A stretch of 64,000 nucleotides of DNA from Streptomyces sp. HUAS CB01 (GCF_030406905.1 NZ_CP129137.1:4918001-4982000), one strand, 5' to 3'; shown: positions 28,201 to 36,616, counted from the first letter of the stretch. The notes: generated by a model from the letters alone, not told the origin. Numbers and translations: made by a program.

Positions 28201-28219
28201 CTCGGCGTCTCGCGCCGAG
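28201..28219 (+). terminator. Small hairpin after the glycosyltransferase gene
   Basis: A 7-bp perfect stem CTCGGCG/CGCCGAG with a 5-base loop, followed by a less GC-rich stretch. It is weak but is the only candidate terminator for the upstream operon. Confidence 0.3.
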
Positions 28220-28260
28220 CGAATAGCTCATCTGTTCGGTTTTCTGGGTACTCTGGAGGC

Positions 28261-28893
28261 ATGTCAGGAGTCCATCTCCAGGGTTCGCTCTTCGACCAGA
28301 CCGACGAGATCCGCCTCGGCCCGCTGACGGACGTCCGCCGCACGGTGCTCGGCCAGGGGGCCTGGCTCGATGTCCTGCCCGGCTGGCTGAGCGGCGCCGA
28401 CGCGCTGTTCCAGGAGCTGGTGGACGGCGTCCCCTGGCGCGCGGAGCGGCGCCGGATGTACGAGCGCGAGGTGGACGTGCCCCGGCTGCTCGCGTACTAC
28501 CGCGAGGGCGAGGCACTGCCCCACCCCGTCCTGGCCGAGGCCCGCGACGCGCTCGGCGCGCACTACGCCGCCGAACTCGGCGAGCCGTTCGTGACGGCCG
28601 GACTCTGCTACTACCGCGACGGCCACGACAGCGTCGCCTGGCACGGCGACCGCATCGGCCGGGGCTCCCGTGAGGACACGATGGTCGCCATCCTCTCCGT
28701 CGGCACACCGCGCGACCTGGCGCTCCGGCCCAGGAACGGCCACGGCCCCACGGTCCGCAGGGCCCTCGGCCACGGCGACCTCGTGGTCATGGGCGGCTCC
28801 TGCCAGCGGACGTGGGAGCACGCCGTGCCCAAGACCAGCCGGGCGGTGGGCGCAAGGATCAGCGTCCAGTTCCGGCCGCGCGGGGTGAACTGA
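28261..28893 (+). CDS. AlkB-like 2-oxoglutarate/Fe(II) dioxygenase
   Basis: A 210-residue protein of the AlkB family, which demethylates alkylated nucleobases by oxidation. The Fe(II) triad is visible as the H and D of WHGD plus the later H in WEHAVPK, followed by the 2-oxoglutarate-binding RISVQFR near the C-terminus. YYRDGHDSVAWHGDR is the typical substrate-lid sequence. ATG 28261 sits one base after GGAGG, too close for ideal initiation, so the true start or a leaderless start remains open. It is monocistronic between two hairpins. Confidence 0.88.
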   Translation: MSGVHLQGSLFDQTDEIRLGPLTDVRRTVLGQGAWLDVLPGWLSGADALFQELVDGVPWRAERRRMYEREVDVPRLLAYYREGEALPHPVLAEARDALGAHYAAELGEPFVTAGLCYYRDGHDSVAWHGDRIGRGSREDTMVAILSVGTPRDLALRPRNGHGPTVRRALGHGDLVVMGGSCQRTWEHAVPKTSRAVGARISVQFRPRGVN

Positions 28894-28920
28894 GCGCTCG
28901 GGCGGGCGACAGCGGGATGA

Positions 28921-28971
28921 CGGAAGGGCCCGTCGCCCGGACCGGAGCCCGGCGGGCGACGGGCCCTTCCG
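28921..28971. terminator. Bidirectional terminator between alkB-like and the secreted protein gene
   Basis: A perfect 19-bp stem (28921-28939 with 28953-28971) and a 13-base loop, between convergent genes. Confidence 0.85.
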
Positions 28972-29011
28972 CACCTCATCCGATCCGGCCGGAGCCGGGT
29001 CGCACGGGCGG

Positions 29012-29533
29012 TCAGACGGGGGTGTTCGGAATCTGGGTGAACCCGGGGGAACACGCGGTGGCGATGTTCGCCGAGTTCAGGGGCGTGACGTCCGAGACCT
29101 CGCACGTGGCCTGGAAGATCTTTCCGCTGCCGGCCACCAGGGTGATGAAAAGCTGGCCGGGGTCTTCCTCGGTGACGGACACGGCGGGGTCCTCGGTGCA
29201 GTCCGGAGCGCCGGGGACGAGCTCCAGCGGAACCCAGTCGCCGGGGCTCCTGCTGTCGTTGAGGTAGGCGTCCCCCCGGCGGTCGGTCGTGACGCGGAAC
29301 ACCGTTCCGAACAGGCCACTCCCCGAGTAGTCGACGACGGTGGAGCTGACGTCCCGCTCGGTGCGCTCGCACCGCCGCCCGTCCATGACGCCGATCCTGG
29401 CGATCAGGTCGTCGGCGCGGGTGATCGACACGGGCATGTCGTCCGCCGTCGCGGAGGGTGCGTTGACGAGTCCGGCGAGGACGATCCCGGTCGCCGCCGG
29501 AATGATCCCGGCGGCCAAAGCAAGCTTCTTCAT
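29012..29533 (-). CDS. Secreted four-cysteine protein of unknown function
   Basis: A 173-residue exported protein. It starts MKKLALAAG (ATG 29533, GGAAGGG upstream) and has a classical signal peptide with a probable cut after SATA at about residue 31. The mature part has four cysteines (RRC, PDC, TCE, ACS), which suggests two disulfides in a small beta-rich domain. It ends in a Pro/Thr tail (IPNTPV). I recognise no family. It is flanked by terminators on both sides and stands alone. Confidence 0.7.
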   Translation of the reverse strand: MKKLALAAGIIPAATGIVLAGLVNAPSATADDMPVSITRADDLIARIGVMDGRRCERTERDVSSTVVDYSGSGLFGTVFRVTTDRRGDAYLNDSRSPGDWVPLELVPGAPDCTEDPAVSVTEEDPGQLFITLVAGSGKIFQATCEVSDVTPLNSANIATACSPGFTQIPNTPV

Positions 29534-29754
29534 ACTGCCCTTCCTCTCGACGCGTGGGAGGCCCGGAAGGCGCGCGGGAGGGGGAACGTCGGCGCGCCTC
29601 CGGGCGGATGCACACCGGAGCGTCCTCCCCGAGACGGGTCCCAAGAGGTGGGGGACACCCTTCCCGCACGATGCTCACGGCCTCGTCCGCCGTCGACTAT
29701 CCACATCCGCGACAGGACGGTTCGCGCGCCGCTCCGAGCCGTCACTCAGGTGCC

Positions 29755-29786
29755 CACGGCCCTGCCCCGAACGGGCCAGGGCCGTG
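29755..29786 (-). terminator. Terminator of the P450 gene
   Basis: A CACGGCCCTG/CAGGGCCGTG stem extended by CCC/GGG, about 20 bases beyond the P450 stop codon on the minus strand. The 29534-29754 leader of the neighbouring secreted protein holds nothing else recognisable. Confidence 0.65.
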
Positions 29787-29804
29787 CCGCGGCGGTGAGC
29801 AGGG

Positions 29805-31163
29805 TCAGACGCGTCGCAGCCTGCAGCGCGCCGGGCCCTTCGCGCGCAGGGTGATGGCCGCGTCGACGGGGACCCGCTCGTCCACCGCGTCCAGTTCGTA
29901 GTCGCGCAGGATCATGGCCAGCGCGAGCACGGACTCCAGCATCGAGAAGTGCTGGCCGATGCAGGCACGCGGCCCGCCGCCGAACGGGAACCAGGCGTAG
30001 CGCGGACGGTCCTTGTCGGCGCCCGGGGCGAAACGCTCCGGGTCGAAGCGGTCCGGGTCCTCCCAGTAGCGGGGGTGCCGGTGCGTCACCCACGGCGCCA
30101 CCACCACGTCCGCACCGGCCGGGATCGTGTGCCCGCCGACGACCGCGTCGGCGACCGCCCGGCGGCCGACGACCGGAGCGGCCGGGTAGAGCCGCATCGC
30201 CTCCTTCAGCACCTGGGTGAGGTACGGCAGCGCGTCGAGGTCGTACGCCTCGGGAGTACGGCCCCCCAGGATGCGCACGGCCTCCGCCCGCGCCCGGGAC
30301 TGCTCCTCCGGGTGCCGGGCGAGCAGATGGAGCGCGAACGCCAGCGACGTGGCCGTCGTCTCGTGCCCGGCGAGCAGGAACACCAGCACCTGGTCGCGGA
30401 TCTCGGACGCGTCCAGGGCCCCGTCCTCGGAGCTCTCCGCCCGGGCGAGCAGGGTCAGGAGGTCGTCGCCCTTCGCCGCCTCCCCCTCCGCGCGGCGCTC
30501 CTCGATGATCCGGTCGCACACCCCGTACAGCTCGTCCGTCGCCGTCGCGGCCCGGCGGTTGTCCGGAGTGGGCCAGCTGCGGGGCGGATTGACGGGGGAG
30601 TACCCGCGCCGGAGCGTGTATTCGCCGATGGCCGGGAAGCAGCGCTCCACGACGGGAACGGCGGCATCGACGTCCGTGCCGAACAGGATGCGGGCCACCG
30701 CCCGCAGCGCCAGCCGCGTCATCTCGTCGACGACGTCCACCGTGCTGTCGGGGGCCGTGGCCCAGCGGGCGAGAAGCCCGGCCGTCTCGTCGGTGACGGC
30801 CGCGGCGTAGCCGTCCACACGGCGGCGGGTGAACAGCGGCTGCACGAGCCGCCGTTGTCGCAGGTAGTCGTCGTCCTGGCTGGTCAGCAGTCCGTTGCCG
30901 AAGGACTCCCGGACCTCTTCGTAGAACGCGTTGTCCTTGCGGAAGTTGGCGGAGCCGGTCGCCAGCACCTGCTGGGCGCCCTCCGCCGAGAAGACCGCGT
31001 ACAGCTCCATCCGCAGCCCCGGAGGCCCCGCGGTGAAGCGGACCACGTCGCCGTGCGCCCGGCGGGCGGCGAGATACGTGCCGAGCGAGTCCCGCTTGAG
31101 GTCGAACATCGACCCCAGCAAGGGCAGACCGGCCGGGCCCGGCACACGCGCGCTCGTCGTCAT
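29805..31163 (-). CDS. Cytochrome P450
   Basis: A 452-residue cytoplasmic P450. The I-helix oxygen motif AGHETTA is at 265-271, the ExxR motif EAMR at 321-324, and the heme loop FPFGGGPRACIG has the axial C401. The proline-rich start (RVPGPAGLPLLGSM) and length resemble the CYP102/CYP4-like bacterial class that uses fatty acyl or terpenoid substrates more than the shorter class I streptomycete CYPs. ATG 31163 overlaps the DUF397 stop (ATGA) and lacks its own ribosome site, so it depends on translation of that gene. No ferredoxin gene is adjacent. Confidence 0.92.
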   Translation of the reverse strand: MTTSARVPGPAGLPLLGSMFDLKRDSLGTYLAARRAHGDVVRFTAGPPGLRMELYAVFSAEGAQQVLATGSANFRKDNAFYEEVRESFGNGLLTSQDDDYLRQRRLVQPLFTRRRVDGYAAAVTDETAGLLARWATAPDSTVDVVDEMTRLALRAVARILFGTDVDAAVPVVERCFPAIGEYTLRRGYSPVNPPRSWPTPDNRRAATATDELYGVCDRIIEERRAEGEAAKGDDLLTLLARAESSEDGALDASEIRDQVLVFLLAGHETTATSLAFALHLLARHPEEQSRARAEAVRILGGRTPEAYDLDALPYLTQVLKEAMRLYPAAPVVGRRAVADAVVGGHTIPAGADVVVAPWVTHRHPRYWEDPDRFDPERFAPGADKDRPRYAWFPFGGGPRACIGQHFSMLESVLALAMILRDYELDAVDERVPVDAAITLRAKGPARCRLRRV

Positions 31164-31402
31164 GCGCCGACACCGCCGGGGAAGCGGGTCCACGCGGCGC
31201 CGGCGACGACGAAGCGCGGGCCGTCCTCGCCGGGCCCGGAGCCACGGACGGGGACGGTGCGGGGCGGGGCGGCTGTCCCGACGCGGTGGCCGCCCCGGTC
31301 GTCGCCCCGGTCGGACGTGCTCCGGGCGGGGGCGACTTCGGCGCAGACGCTTCCCCGGCCGCCGCTGTCGCTGGACGTGAACCACGTGAGTCGGTCGCTC
31401 AT
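31160..31402 (-). CDS. DUF397 domain protein coupled to the P450 gene
   Basis: An 80-residue protein with the DUF397 frame: LTWFTSSDSGG near the start, CAEVA, VPVRGSG in the middle and FVVAGAAWTRF at the end. A Ser/Arg/Gly insertion of about 20 residues between CAEVA and VPVR makes it longer than the usual 60-70. DUF397 partners normally accompany an XRE/DUF5753 (Scr1-type) regulator; here only a C-terminal relic of such a gene overlaps its start (ATGA). Its stop overlaps the P450 ATG. Confidence 0.75.
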   Translation of the reverse strand: MSDRLTWFTSSDSGGRGSVCAEVAPARSTSDRGDDRGGHRVGTAAPPRTVPVRGSGPGEDGPRFVVAGAAWTRFPGGVGA

Positions 31403-31470
31403 AGCTCGTCGGCCACCTTTCTGACGGACTCGGCTGAGTCCTCGACACAGAGGGCGTGCCCGCGGATCAT
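31399..31470 (-). pseudogene. C-terminal relic of an XRE/DUF5753 (Scr1-type) regulator
   Basis: The last 14 codons before the stop read EDSAESVRKVADEL, very like the conserved end of DUF5753 regulators (S-x-D/E-S..I.K/RVA.EL). The stop overlaps the DUF397 ATG exactly as in intact Scr1-DUF397 pairs. Upstream of about residue -23 the frame is Arg/Pro-rich and shows no further similarity, so the rest of the regulator appears deleted. The call relies on family memory. Confidence 0.5.
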
Positions 31471-31735
31471 GTCACGGCGCCGGGACGGCGCACCGGACTT
31501 CTCGGCCTCGCGGCGGCTCTCGCGGACGCCCGGGGCGCCCCACCCGCGGGACCGCGGTATCGGGAGGAAGACGGTGTGGGTCGAGACCGGCGACGGCGTG
31601 CGGGCCCGCCCCGGGTGTGCTGATCTGGAGGGAGTGGACGACACGCGTCACGACCCGGGCCCGCCCGACGGCGGGCCCTGGCCCGCCGCCACGGTTCCCG
31701 CAGCCGTGGACGACTGGCCGTGACAAGGAGGAGCC
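31403..31735. other. 333-base divergent region
   Basis: Holds the regulator relic on the minus strand (to about 31470) and a 49-codon plus-strand frame with a good ribosome site (31574-31723). The remainder looks non-coding and should contain the promoters for both directions; no clear -10/-35 pair stands out. Confidence 0.5.
31574..31723 (+). CDS. Possible 49-residue protein upstream of the 217-residue gene
   Basis: GTG 31574 lies six bases after GGAGG, an ideal spacing. The frame runs 49 codons, acidic and Pro/Asp-rich (MWVETGDG at the start, AAVDDWP at the end), and stops 12 bases before the next ATG, so the two would form one operon. No family is recognised and there are no Cys pairs. 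Confidence 0.35.
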   Translation: MWVETGDGVRARPGCADLEGVDDTRHDPGPPDGGPWPAATVPAAVDDWP

Positions 31736-32389
31736 ATGTCCGACCCGGCGAGGCGTTCCCGGCACCTGAGCGGCATGCGCGACGAGCGCTACGGCGAGGT
31801 CGTGCTGATCTCGCCGGACGAGTCCGGCGGCCTCAAGGGCGCCGTCTACAACACCTACGGCCTCAACGACTGCCCCATGGACAAGTGGAACGCGCTGGAC
31901 GCCGGCGCCCTGGCGGCGCAGTTCGGCGTCCCCGCCGTCTTTCTGAACGGCCCCCGGTTCTGGACCATCGACGAGGTCACCACGTACCACTGGGGCGACG
32001 TCGAGAAGTTCGACGGCCTCGAGGCCCGCTGGGCTGCCGATGTCCGCATTCCGCCGGACGTCGACGTCGCCGCCGGTTCGGGCAGGAAGCACTACGTGAC
32101 CACCACCGTGGACCGGGACACCGAGTACGTCCTGAAGGCCGGCAGGCCCGTGTACGCGCTGACCGACGCCGACGGCCGGACCTTCGTGCTGCAGGCCTAC
32201 TCCCACACCGTGGACCCGGGCCAGACGATGGACTCCCTGGCCTCCCTCGGCGACCGGCTGCGGCTCCCGGAGGGCTGGCGGTTCGGGACGCACACCCCGG
32301 ACGAGGACATGCACGTACGGACGGCGGACAGGAAGGCCACCGTCGTGCAGGACGAGCTGGAGAACACCTATATGCTGCACGCTTCCTGA
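31736..32389 (+). CDS. Conserved protein of unknown function (217 residues)
   Basis: ATG 31736 follows AAGGAGGAG. The protein is soluble, without signal peptide or membrane helix. Two parts can be seen: residues 15-100 (YGEVVLISP, AVYNTYGLNDCP, FLNGPRFWTID) and residues 105-217, which look beta-rich (VYALTDADGRTFVLQAYS) and end in a Met-His tail. The opening VYNTYGLNDC..D.WN.LD seems familiar from other actinobacterial and fungal hypothetical proteins, but I cannot assign a reaction. A 63-base gap separates it from the mannosyltransferase gene. Confidence 0.7.
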   Translation: MSDPARRSRHLSGMRDERYGEVVLISPDESGGLKGAVYNTYGLNDCPMDKWNALDAGALAAQFGVPAVFLNGPRFWTIDEVTTYHWGDVEKFDGLEARWAADVRIPPDVDVAAGSGRKHYVTTTVDRDTEYVLKAGRPVYALTDADGRTFVLQAYSHTVDPGQTMDSLASLGDRLRLPEGWRFGTHTPDEDMHVRTADRKATVVQDELENTYMLHAS

Positions 32390-32452
32390 GCGGCCGCGGA
32401 GGGCGCTGTAGGCTCGGCAGTCCTTGCGACCCGGCGCCGGCCGGCAGACCTG

Positions 32453-33967
32453 GTGGGGACGGACCTGCTGCTCATGTGGATGCGGAGTGCGGCCGGCGCG
32501 CGCCGGCTGGGGACGGCCGGGGCGCTGGCCGTGGCGGCCGGAGGCACCGTCGCCGGGGCGCTGCCCGTTCGCGAGCCCTGGGGGCTGTGGGGCACCCATG
32601 GCACCACGGTGACCACGGCCGGCGCGGTCCTCGCCTACGCGGGGCTGACGCTGCTGGTGCCGGCCTGGTGGGCGTACGGCAGGCTGCTCGCGCGCGGTGA
32701 GGGGCCCGGAGTCCGGTACACGCTGTTCACGCTCGCGTGGTGGGCAGCGCCGCTCGTCCTCGCGCCCCCGCTCCACAGCGCCGACGTCTACAGCTACATC
32801 GCCCAAGGAGCGATGGTCCTCGAGGGCCACGACGTGTACGCGCACGGGCCGTCGGTGCTCGGCCCGGACTCGCTCGGTGCCGACGCGGCGGCGAGCGTCG
32901 GCGGCAACTGGACGGACACCCCTGCGCCGTACGGACCCGTGTTCCTGCTGCTGGCGAAGGCCGTGGTGTGGGCCACGGGCGGCACCGTCGTGCCCGCCGT
33001 GCTCGGGATGCGGCTGATCGCCGTCGCCGCGCTCGTCGTCACCGTGTGGGCGGTGCGCGGTCTGGCCGTCGAGTGCGGGGCGGACGAGCGCCGCGCGGTG
33101 TGGCTGGCCGTGCTCAACCCGCTCCTGCTGCTGCACGTCGTCGGCGGTGTCCACAACGACGGCCTGATGATCGCTCTCATGCTGACCGGGGTCCTGCTCG
33201 CGCTGCGCGGGAGACCGATCGCGGGCAGCGCGGTCGTCGCACTCGCCGTGATGATCAAGTCCCCGGCGGCGCTCGCGCTGCTCTTCATCGGGCTGATCGT
33301 GGTCCGCCGGGGCGAAGGGCCTCTGGCGCGGCGCCTGGTGAGGGGCCTGCCCGGCCCCGGTCTGGTGGCCGCCGCGGTCGTGGTCGCTGCGTCGCTGATC
33401 GGCGGCACCGGCTTCGGCTGGCTGCGCACGCAGAGCGTCGCCGGGGCCATCCACACGCCCCTGTCGCTCACCAGCGACCTCGGCCAGGCCGCCGGCCTCG
33501 CCGCCCGGGCCCTCACCGGCGCCGAACTCGCCACGGTGAAGGGCGCGGTGCAGACGCTCGGTCTCGCCGCCGCGCTCGCGGTGATCGCCTTCCTCGCGTT
33601 CCGGACGCTGCTCCCGTGGCGGGGCCGACCGGCTCTCGATCCCGTGTACGGCCTGGGGTTGTCGCTGCTCGTGCTGGTGGCGCTCTCGCCCATGGTGCAG
33701 CCGTGGTACCTGCTCTGGGGCACGGCGGCCGTCGCCGCGACGGTGCCGGCTTGGGACTCCCCGGCCGTCCGCGTGCTGATGGTGCTCTCCGTCGGACTGG
33801 TCTACGAGACGGCCCCCTCGGGGCACACCCCGCCGTACGGCTTCGTGCTGGGGGCGATCGCCTGCGCATCGGCGCTGGTCGCGCTGCGCCGGGGCGCAAC
33901 GAGCGCGGCCCTCGCCGCCGCTGGCGGACCGACCGTCCCGCGAGGGCGTGCCAGCGCCTCTCGATGA
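32453..33967 (+). CDS. mptB: Polyprenol-phosphomannose-dependent alpha-1,6-mannosyltransferase, MptB type
   Basis: A 504-residue GT-C enzyme with about 12-13 helices, starting at GTG 32453. The MptB signature is clear: LHSADVYSYIAQGAMVLEG, then DVYAHGPSVLG, NWTDTPAPYGPVFLLLA in the first large loop, LNPLLLLHVVGGVHNDGLM, and SPMVQPWYLLWG near the end. In corynebacteria MptB adds the first alpha-1,6 mannoses of lipomannan. Streptomyces homologues presumably mannosylate a lipid or wall carrier. The last 14 residues (GGPTVPRGRASASR) are encoded by sequence duplicated from the end of the neighbouring aminoacylase gene, so the tail is probably recent. Confidence 0.87.
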   Translation: MGTDLLLMWMRSAAGARRLGTAGALAVAAGGTVAGALPVREPWGLWGTHGTTVTTAGAVLAYAGLTLLVPAWWAYGRLLARGEGPGVRYTLFTLAWWAAPLVLAPPLHSADVYSYIAQGAMVLEGHDVYAHGPSVLGPDSLGADAAASVGGNWTDTPAPYGPVFLLLAKAVVWATGGTVVPAVLGMRLIAVAALVVTVWAVRGLAVECGADERRAVWLAVLNPLLLLHVVGGVHNDGLMIALMLTGVLLALRGRPIAGSAVVALAVMIKSPAALALLFIGLIVVRRGEGPLARRLVRGLPGPGLVAAAVVVAASLIGGTGFGWLRTQSVAGAIHTPLSLTSDLGQAAGLAARALTGAELATVKGAVQTLGLAAALAVIAFLAFRTLLPWRGRPALDPVYGLGLSLLVLVALSPMVQPWYLLWGTAAVAATVPAWDSPAVRVLMVLSVGLVYETAPSGHTPPYGFVLGAIACASALVALRRGATSAALAAAGGPTVPRGRASASR

Positions 33968-33993
33968 GGGGAGACGGTCGACGAGGACGTGGG
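33923..33993. repeat. Degenerate copy of the 3' end of the D-aminoacylase gene
   Basis: Bases 33923-33948 match 34895-34920 at 25 of 26 positions, and the similarity continues with gaps to GAGGACGTGGG at 33993 (34973 in the other copy). The second copy is the coding end of the aminoacylase gene. The two copies bracket a 900-base segment with two small frames. The rest of 33968-34263 holds nothing recognisable. Confidence 0.75.
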
Positions 33994-34263
33994 CACGGGG
34001 GCGGCCGCGGCCTTGGCTGTTCACCGAGTGCAGGGAGGGGCCGTGGGCTGTCTGTGACGGCTGATGGGAAGGTGCCGGTCGTACGCGCGGGAGCAGTGCC
34101 CGCGCGACGGTCGGCTGCGCGGGTGTGGCCGCGCATGTGACAGGCCACCCGGCGGGCTGCCAGGGGGCATCGTGATCCATGCGATATCCAGCCGAGCTGG
34201 TACCGCGGGCCCGCCGGTGCGACGGTAGCCGAACTGTGCTCTCTACCGATACCGAGGCCCATC

Positions 34264-34587
34264 ATGTCCGGTCTGCCGTTCTTCGCTCCCTGGCTGGTGC
34301 TGGCCTCCGCGCTCTGGGCGATGCTGCCGATCCTTTGTCCCAGGCAGCGGCGGGCGGGCATCGTCATCGCCGTCTCGCACCTCATCGGGACGCTGGCAAT
34401 TGCGCAGCCCTGGGCCGAGAACTGGTACTGGGATGTCGGGTGGTGGCTGATTCTCGTCTTGGGTCAGGGCACCCTTGTTGCGCTGGGACGGCTGGTCTTC
34501 GAACTCAGCCCGCTCGGCGCCCGTCACCCCCGTGCGGCGCCCCGGTCCCCGGGAAGCGACCCGGTGGTGGCCCGGCCCGGGTCGTGA
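34264..34587 (+). CDS. Small membrane protein of unknown function
   Basis: A 107-residue protein from ATG 34264 (GAGG seven bases upstream). Three hydrophobic segments are visible at about 6-22, 33-50 and 58-75 (VGWWLILVLGQGTLVALG), Trp-rich (WAENWYWDVGWW), with a Pro/Arg/Ala-rich polar tail. It lies inside the segment bounded by the short duplication, which suggests a later arrival. No family recognised. Confidence 0.45.
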   Translation: MSGLPFFAPWLVLASALWAMLPILCPRQRRAGIVIAVSHLIGTLAIAQPWAENWYWDVGWWLILVLGQGTLVALGRLVFELSPLGARHPRAAPRSPGSDPVVARPGS

Positions 34588-34593
34588 GCCGGA

Positions 34594-34779
34594 TCATGCG
34601 CTCCACAGGTCCCCGGGCCGAGGACCATGCAGGGCGATGTTGGCTGGCAGCGGGGAGTTCGGTGGGCCCTGCGGAGTATTCGGCGGAACCTGGCTTCGAA
34701 GCGCGGAATGGGCCGGACCGTCCGTGTTCAGGATTGCCGCAAGCACGTCGGCCACGTCGGCAGGCACGCTCTCGGTCAT
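34594..34779 (-). pseudogene. Short frame, possibly the truncated start of a soluble protein
   Basis: A 61-codon minus-strand frame from ATG 34779 (weak ribosome site). The first 30 residues (PADVADVLAAIL, HSALRSQVP) look like a real helical N-terminus; the rest is Pro/Asn-rich and unlike it, as after a frameshift or deletion. It sits in the same bracketed segment. Confidence 0.25.
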
Positions 34780-34883
34780 CCCATCACCGTATCTGACCAG
34801 GAGCTTTTGGCTCCAGGCGCATCCTGAGATTCTGCTTCGCGCCGCGGGTGATCCGCTCCGCGGCGCCGCCGACGGCCCCGCCC

Positions 34884-36482
34884 TCACCGCCCCCGGCGGA
34901 CCGACCGTCCCGCCAGGGCGGACGTGCGCCTCCCGTCCTCGATGACGAAGGTGCCGTCGATCAGGACGTGGGGGATGCCGTTCGGCAGGGTGCGCGGGGC
35001 GTCGAAGGTGGAGCCCGCCGCGACCGTGTCCGGGTCGAAGAGGACGAGGTCCGCCCGGTAGCCCTCGCGGACCAGGCCGCGGTCCGGCAGCCGGAGGCGG
35101 GCGGCCGGGCGGGAGGTGAGGTGGGCGACCGTCTCCTCCAGGGAGAGGACGCCCAGTTCGCGGGCGTAGCGGCCGAGGTAGTGCGGGAAGGTGCCGTAGG
35201 CGCGCGGGTGCGGCTTGTCGCCCTGGAGGATGCCGTCGCTGCCGCCGGTGTGGACGCGGTGGCGCATGATCGCGCGGACGTTCTCCTCGTGGCCGACGTG
35301 CTGGAGGATCGTGGAGCCGAGCCGGTCGGCCAGCAGCAGTCCGCGCGCCGTGATCCAGGGCTCCTCGCCGCGGAGTGCCGCGCTCTCCGCTACGGTCCGG
35401 CCGACGAACGGCGCCAGCGAGGGCTCGGTGACGCCCGAGATCTCGATCGTGTCCCACTCGACGGGCACGCCGTGGCAGCCGTCGGAGCCGAGGACCTCCA
35501 TGTGGTGGCGGATCCGTCCGGCGGTGGTGTCGTCGGCGAGCCGCGCCAGGGTGGCCTCCGGGCCGCCCTCGCTCGCCCAGCTCGGGAGGGTCGCGACGAG
35601 CGTGGTGCAGCCCGGGGTGTACGGGTAGGTGTCGAGGGAGATGTCGGCGCCCGCGTCGAGCGCCGCGTCCAGCAGGGCCAGCAGTTCGGGAGCCCGGCCC
35701 CTGTTCACGCCGAAGTTCATGGTGGCGTGGGCGAGGTGGAGGGCGCAGCCGGCGTCCCGGGTGAGCCGGACCATCTCCTCGTACGCCTCCAGGGCTCCGG
35801 CCCCGTAACTGCGGTGGTGGGGGCAGTAGTAGCCGTCGTACGAGGCCACGACCCGGCACAGTTCGGTGAGTTCGGAGCCGGTCGCGTACATGCCGGGGGT
35901 GTACGTGAGGCCGGACGACATCCCGACGGCCCCCTGCTCCAGGCCCTCGGCGACGAGCTGTTTCATGTGCGCGAGCTCGGCGTCCGTGGCGGGGCGGTCG
36001 TCCCAGCCGACCGCGTACATCCGGACGGTTCCCTGCGGGACGAGGTAGGCGGCGTTGACGGCCGTGCCCTGCCGGTCGATGCGGTCGAGGTACTCGCCGA
36101 CGGTGCGCCAGTCGACGTCGACGTCGGAACCGTCGCCGTTCCAGCCCGTGATGGCCGTGCGGACCTGGGCGAGAGTCCGGTCGTCCACGGGCGCGTACGA
36201 CAGCCCGTCCTGGCCGAGCACTTCGAGGGTCACGCCCTGGGCGGCCTTGGCGCTGTGGTCCGGGTCGCGCAGCAGCGCGAGGTCGCTGTGGGCGTGCATG
36301 TCGATGAAGCCGGGGGAGAGGGCGAGACCGTGGGCGTCCAGGACGCGCCGCCCGCTGGGCCGCTCGCCCCCGCCCTCCCGGGCGATGGCGCCGATCCGGC
36401 CGTCCCGGATGCCGACGTCGGCACGGTAGGAGTCACCGCCGCTGCCGTCGACGACGCGTACGTCACGGATGACCAGGTCCAT
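34884..36482 (-). CDS. N-acyl-D-amino-acid deacylase (D-aminoacylase), amidohydrolase superfamily
   Basis: A 532-residue zinc amidohydrolase that removes the acyl group from N-acyl-D-amino acids. The beta-sandwich start (MDLVIRDVRVVDG) leads to the metal motif FIDMHAHSDL (H63, H65, D67). CPHHRSYG and LHLAHATMN follow, with RHRVHTGGSDG and the C-terminal GYRADLVLFDPDTV, all typical of the D-aminoacylase/DAN family. ATG 36482 has GAAAGG upstream. It is downstream of, and probably co-transcribed with, the PLP enzyme gene (134-base gap), so deacylation feeds D-amino acid breakdown. Confidence 0.9.
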   Translation of the reverse strand: MDLVIRDVRVVDGSGGDSYRADVGIRDGRIGAIAREGGGERPSGRRVLDAHGLALSPGFIDMHAHSDLALLRDPDHSAKAAQGVTLEVLGQDGLSYAPVDDRTLAQVRTAITGWNGDGSDVDVDWRTVGEYLDRIDRQGTAVNAAYLVPQGTVRMYAVGWDDRPATDAELAHMKQLVAEGLEQGAVGMSSGLTYTPGMYATGSELTELCRVVASYDGYYCPHHRSYGAGALEAYEEMVRLTRDAGCALHLAHATMNFGVNRGRAPELLALLDAALDAGADISLDTYPYTPGCTTLVATLPSWASEGGPEATLARLADDTTAGRIRHHMEVLGSDGCHGVPVEWDTIEISGVTEPSLAPFVGRTVAESAALRGEEPWITARGLLLADRLGSTILQHVGHEENVRAIMRHRVHTGGSDGILQGDKPHPRAYGTFPHYLGRYARELGVLSLEETVAHLTSRPAARLRLPDRGLVREGYRADLVLFDPDTVAAGSTFDAPRTLPNGIPHVLIDGTFVIEDGRRTSALAGRSVRRGR

Positions 36483-36616
36483 GGGGTGCCTTTCTCGACG
36501 GGCGGGGCGGCTCCGTACGGGTCCGGGGCGGCGGGAGGGGCGTGGGTGCGGGCCGGGGACCGGTCGGGGCGATCGGTCGGGGCGAGGCGCCGGCCCCGAG
36601 GGCCGGGGCCCGTCGA

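Noticed and set aside
31471..31644. Longer version of the minus-strand frame before DUF397
   Set aside because: Only the last 23 codons resemble a DUF5753 end; the earlier part is Arg/Pro/Ser-rich and overlaps the plus-strand frame with the better ribosome site.
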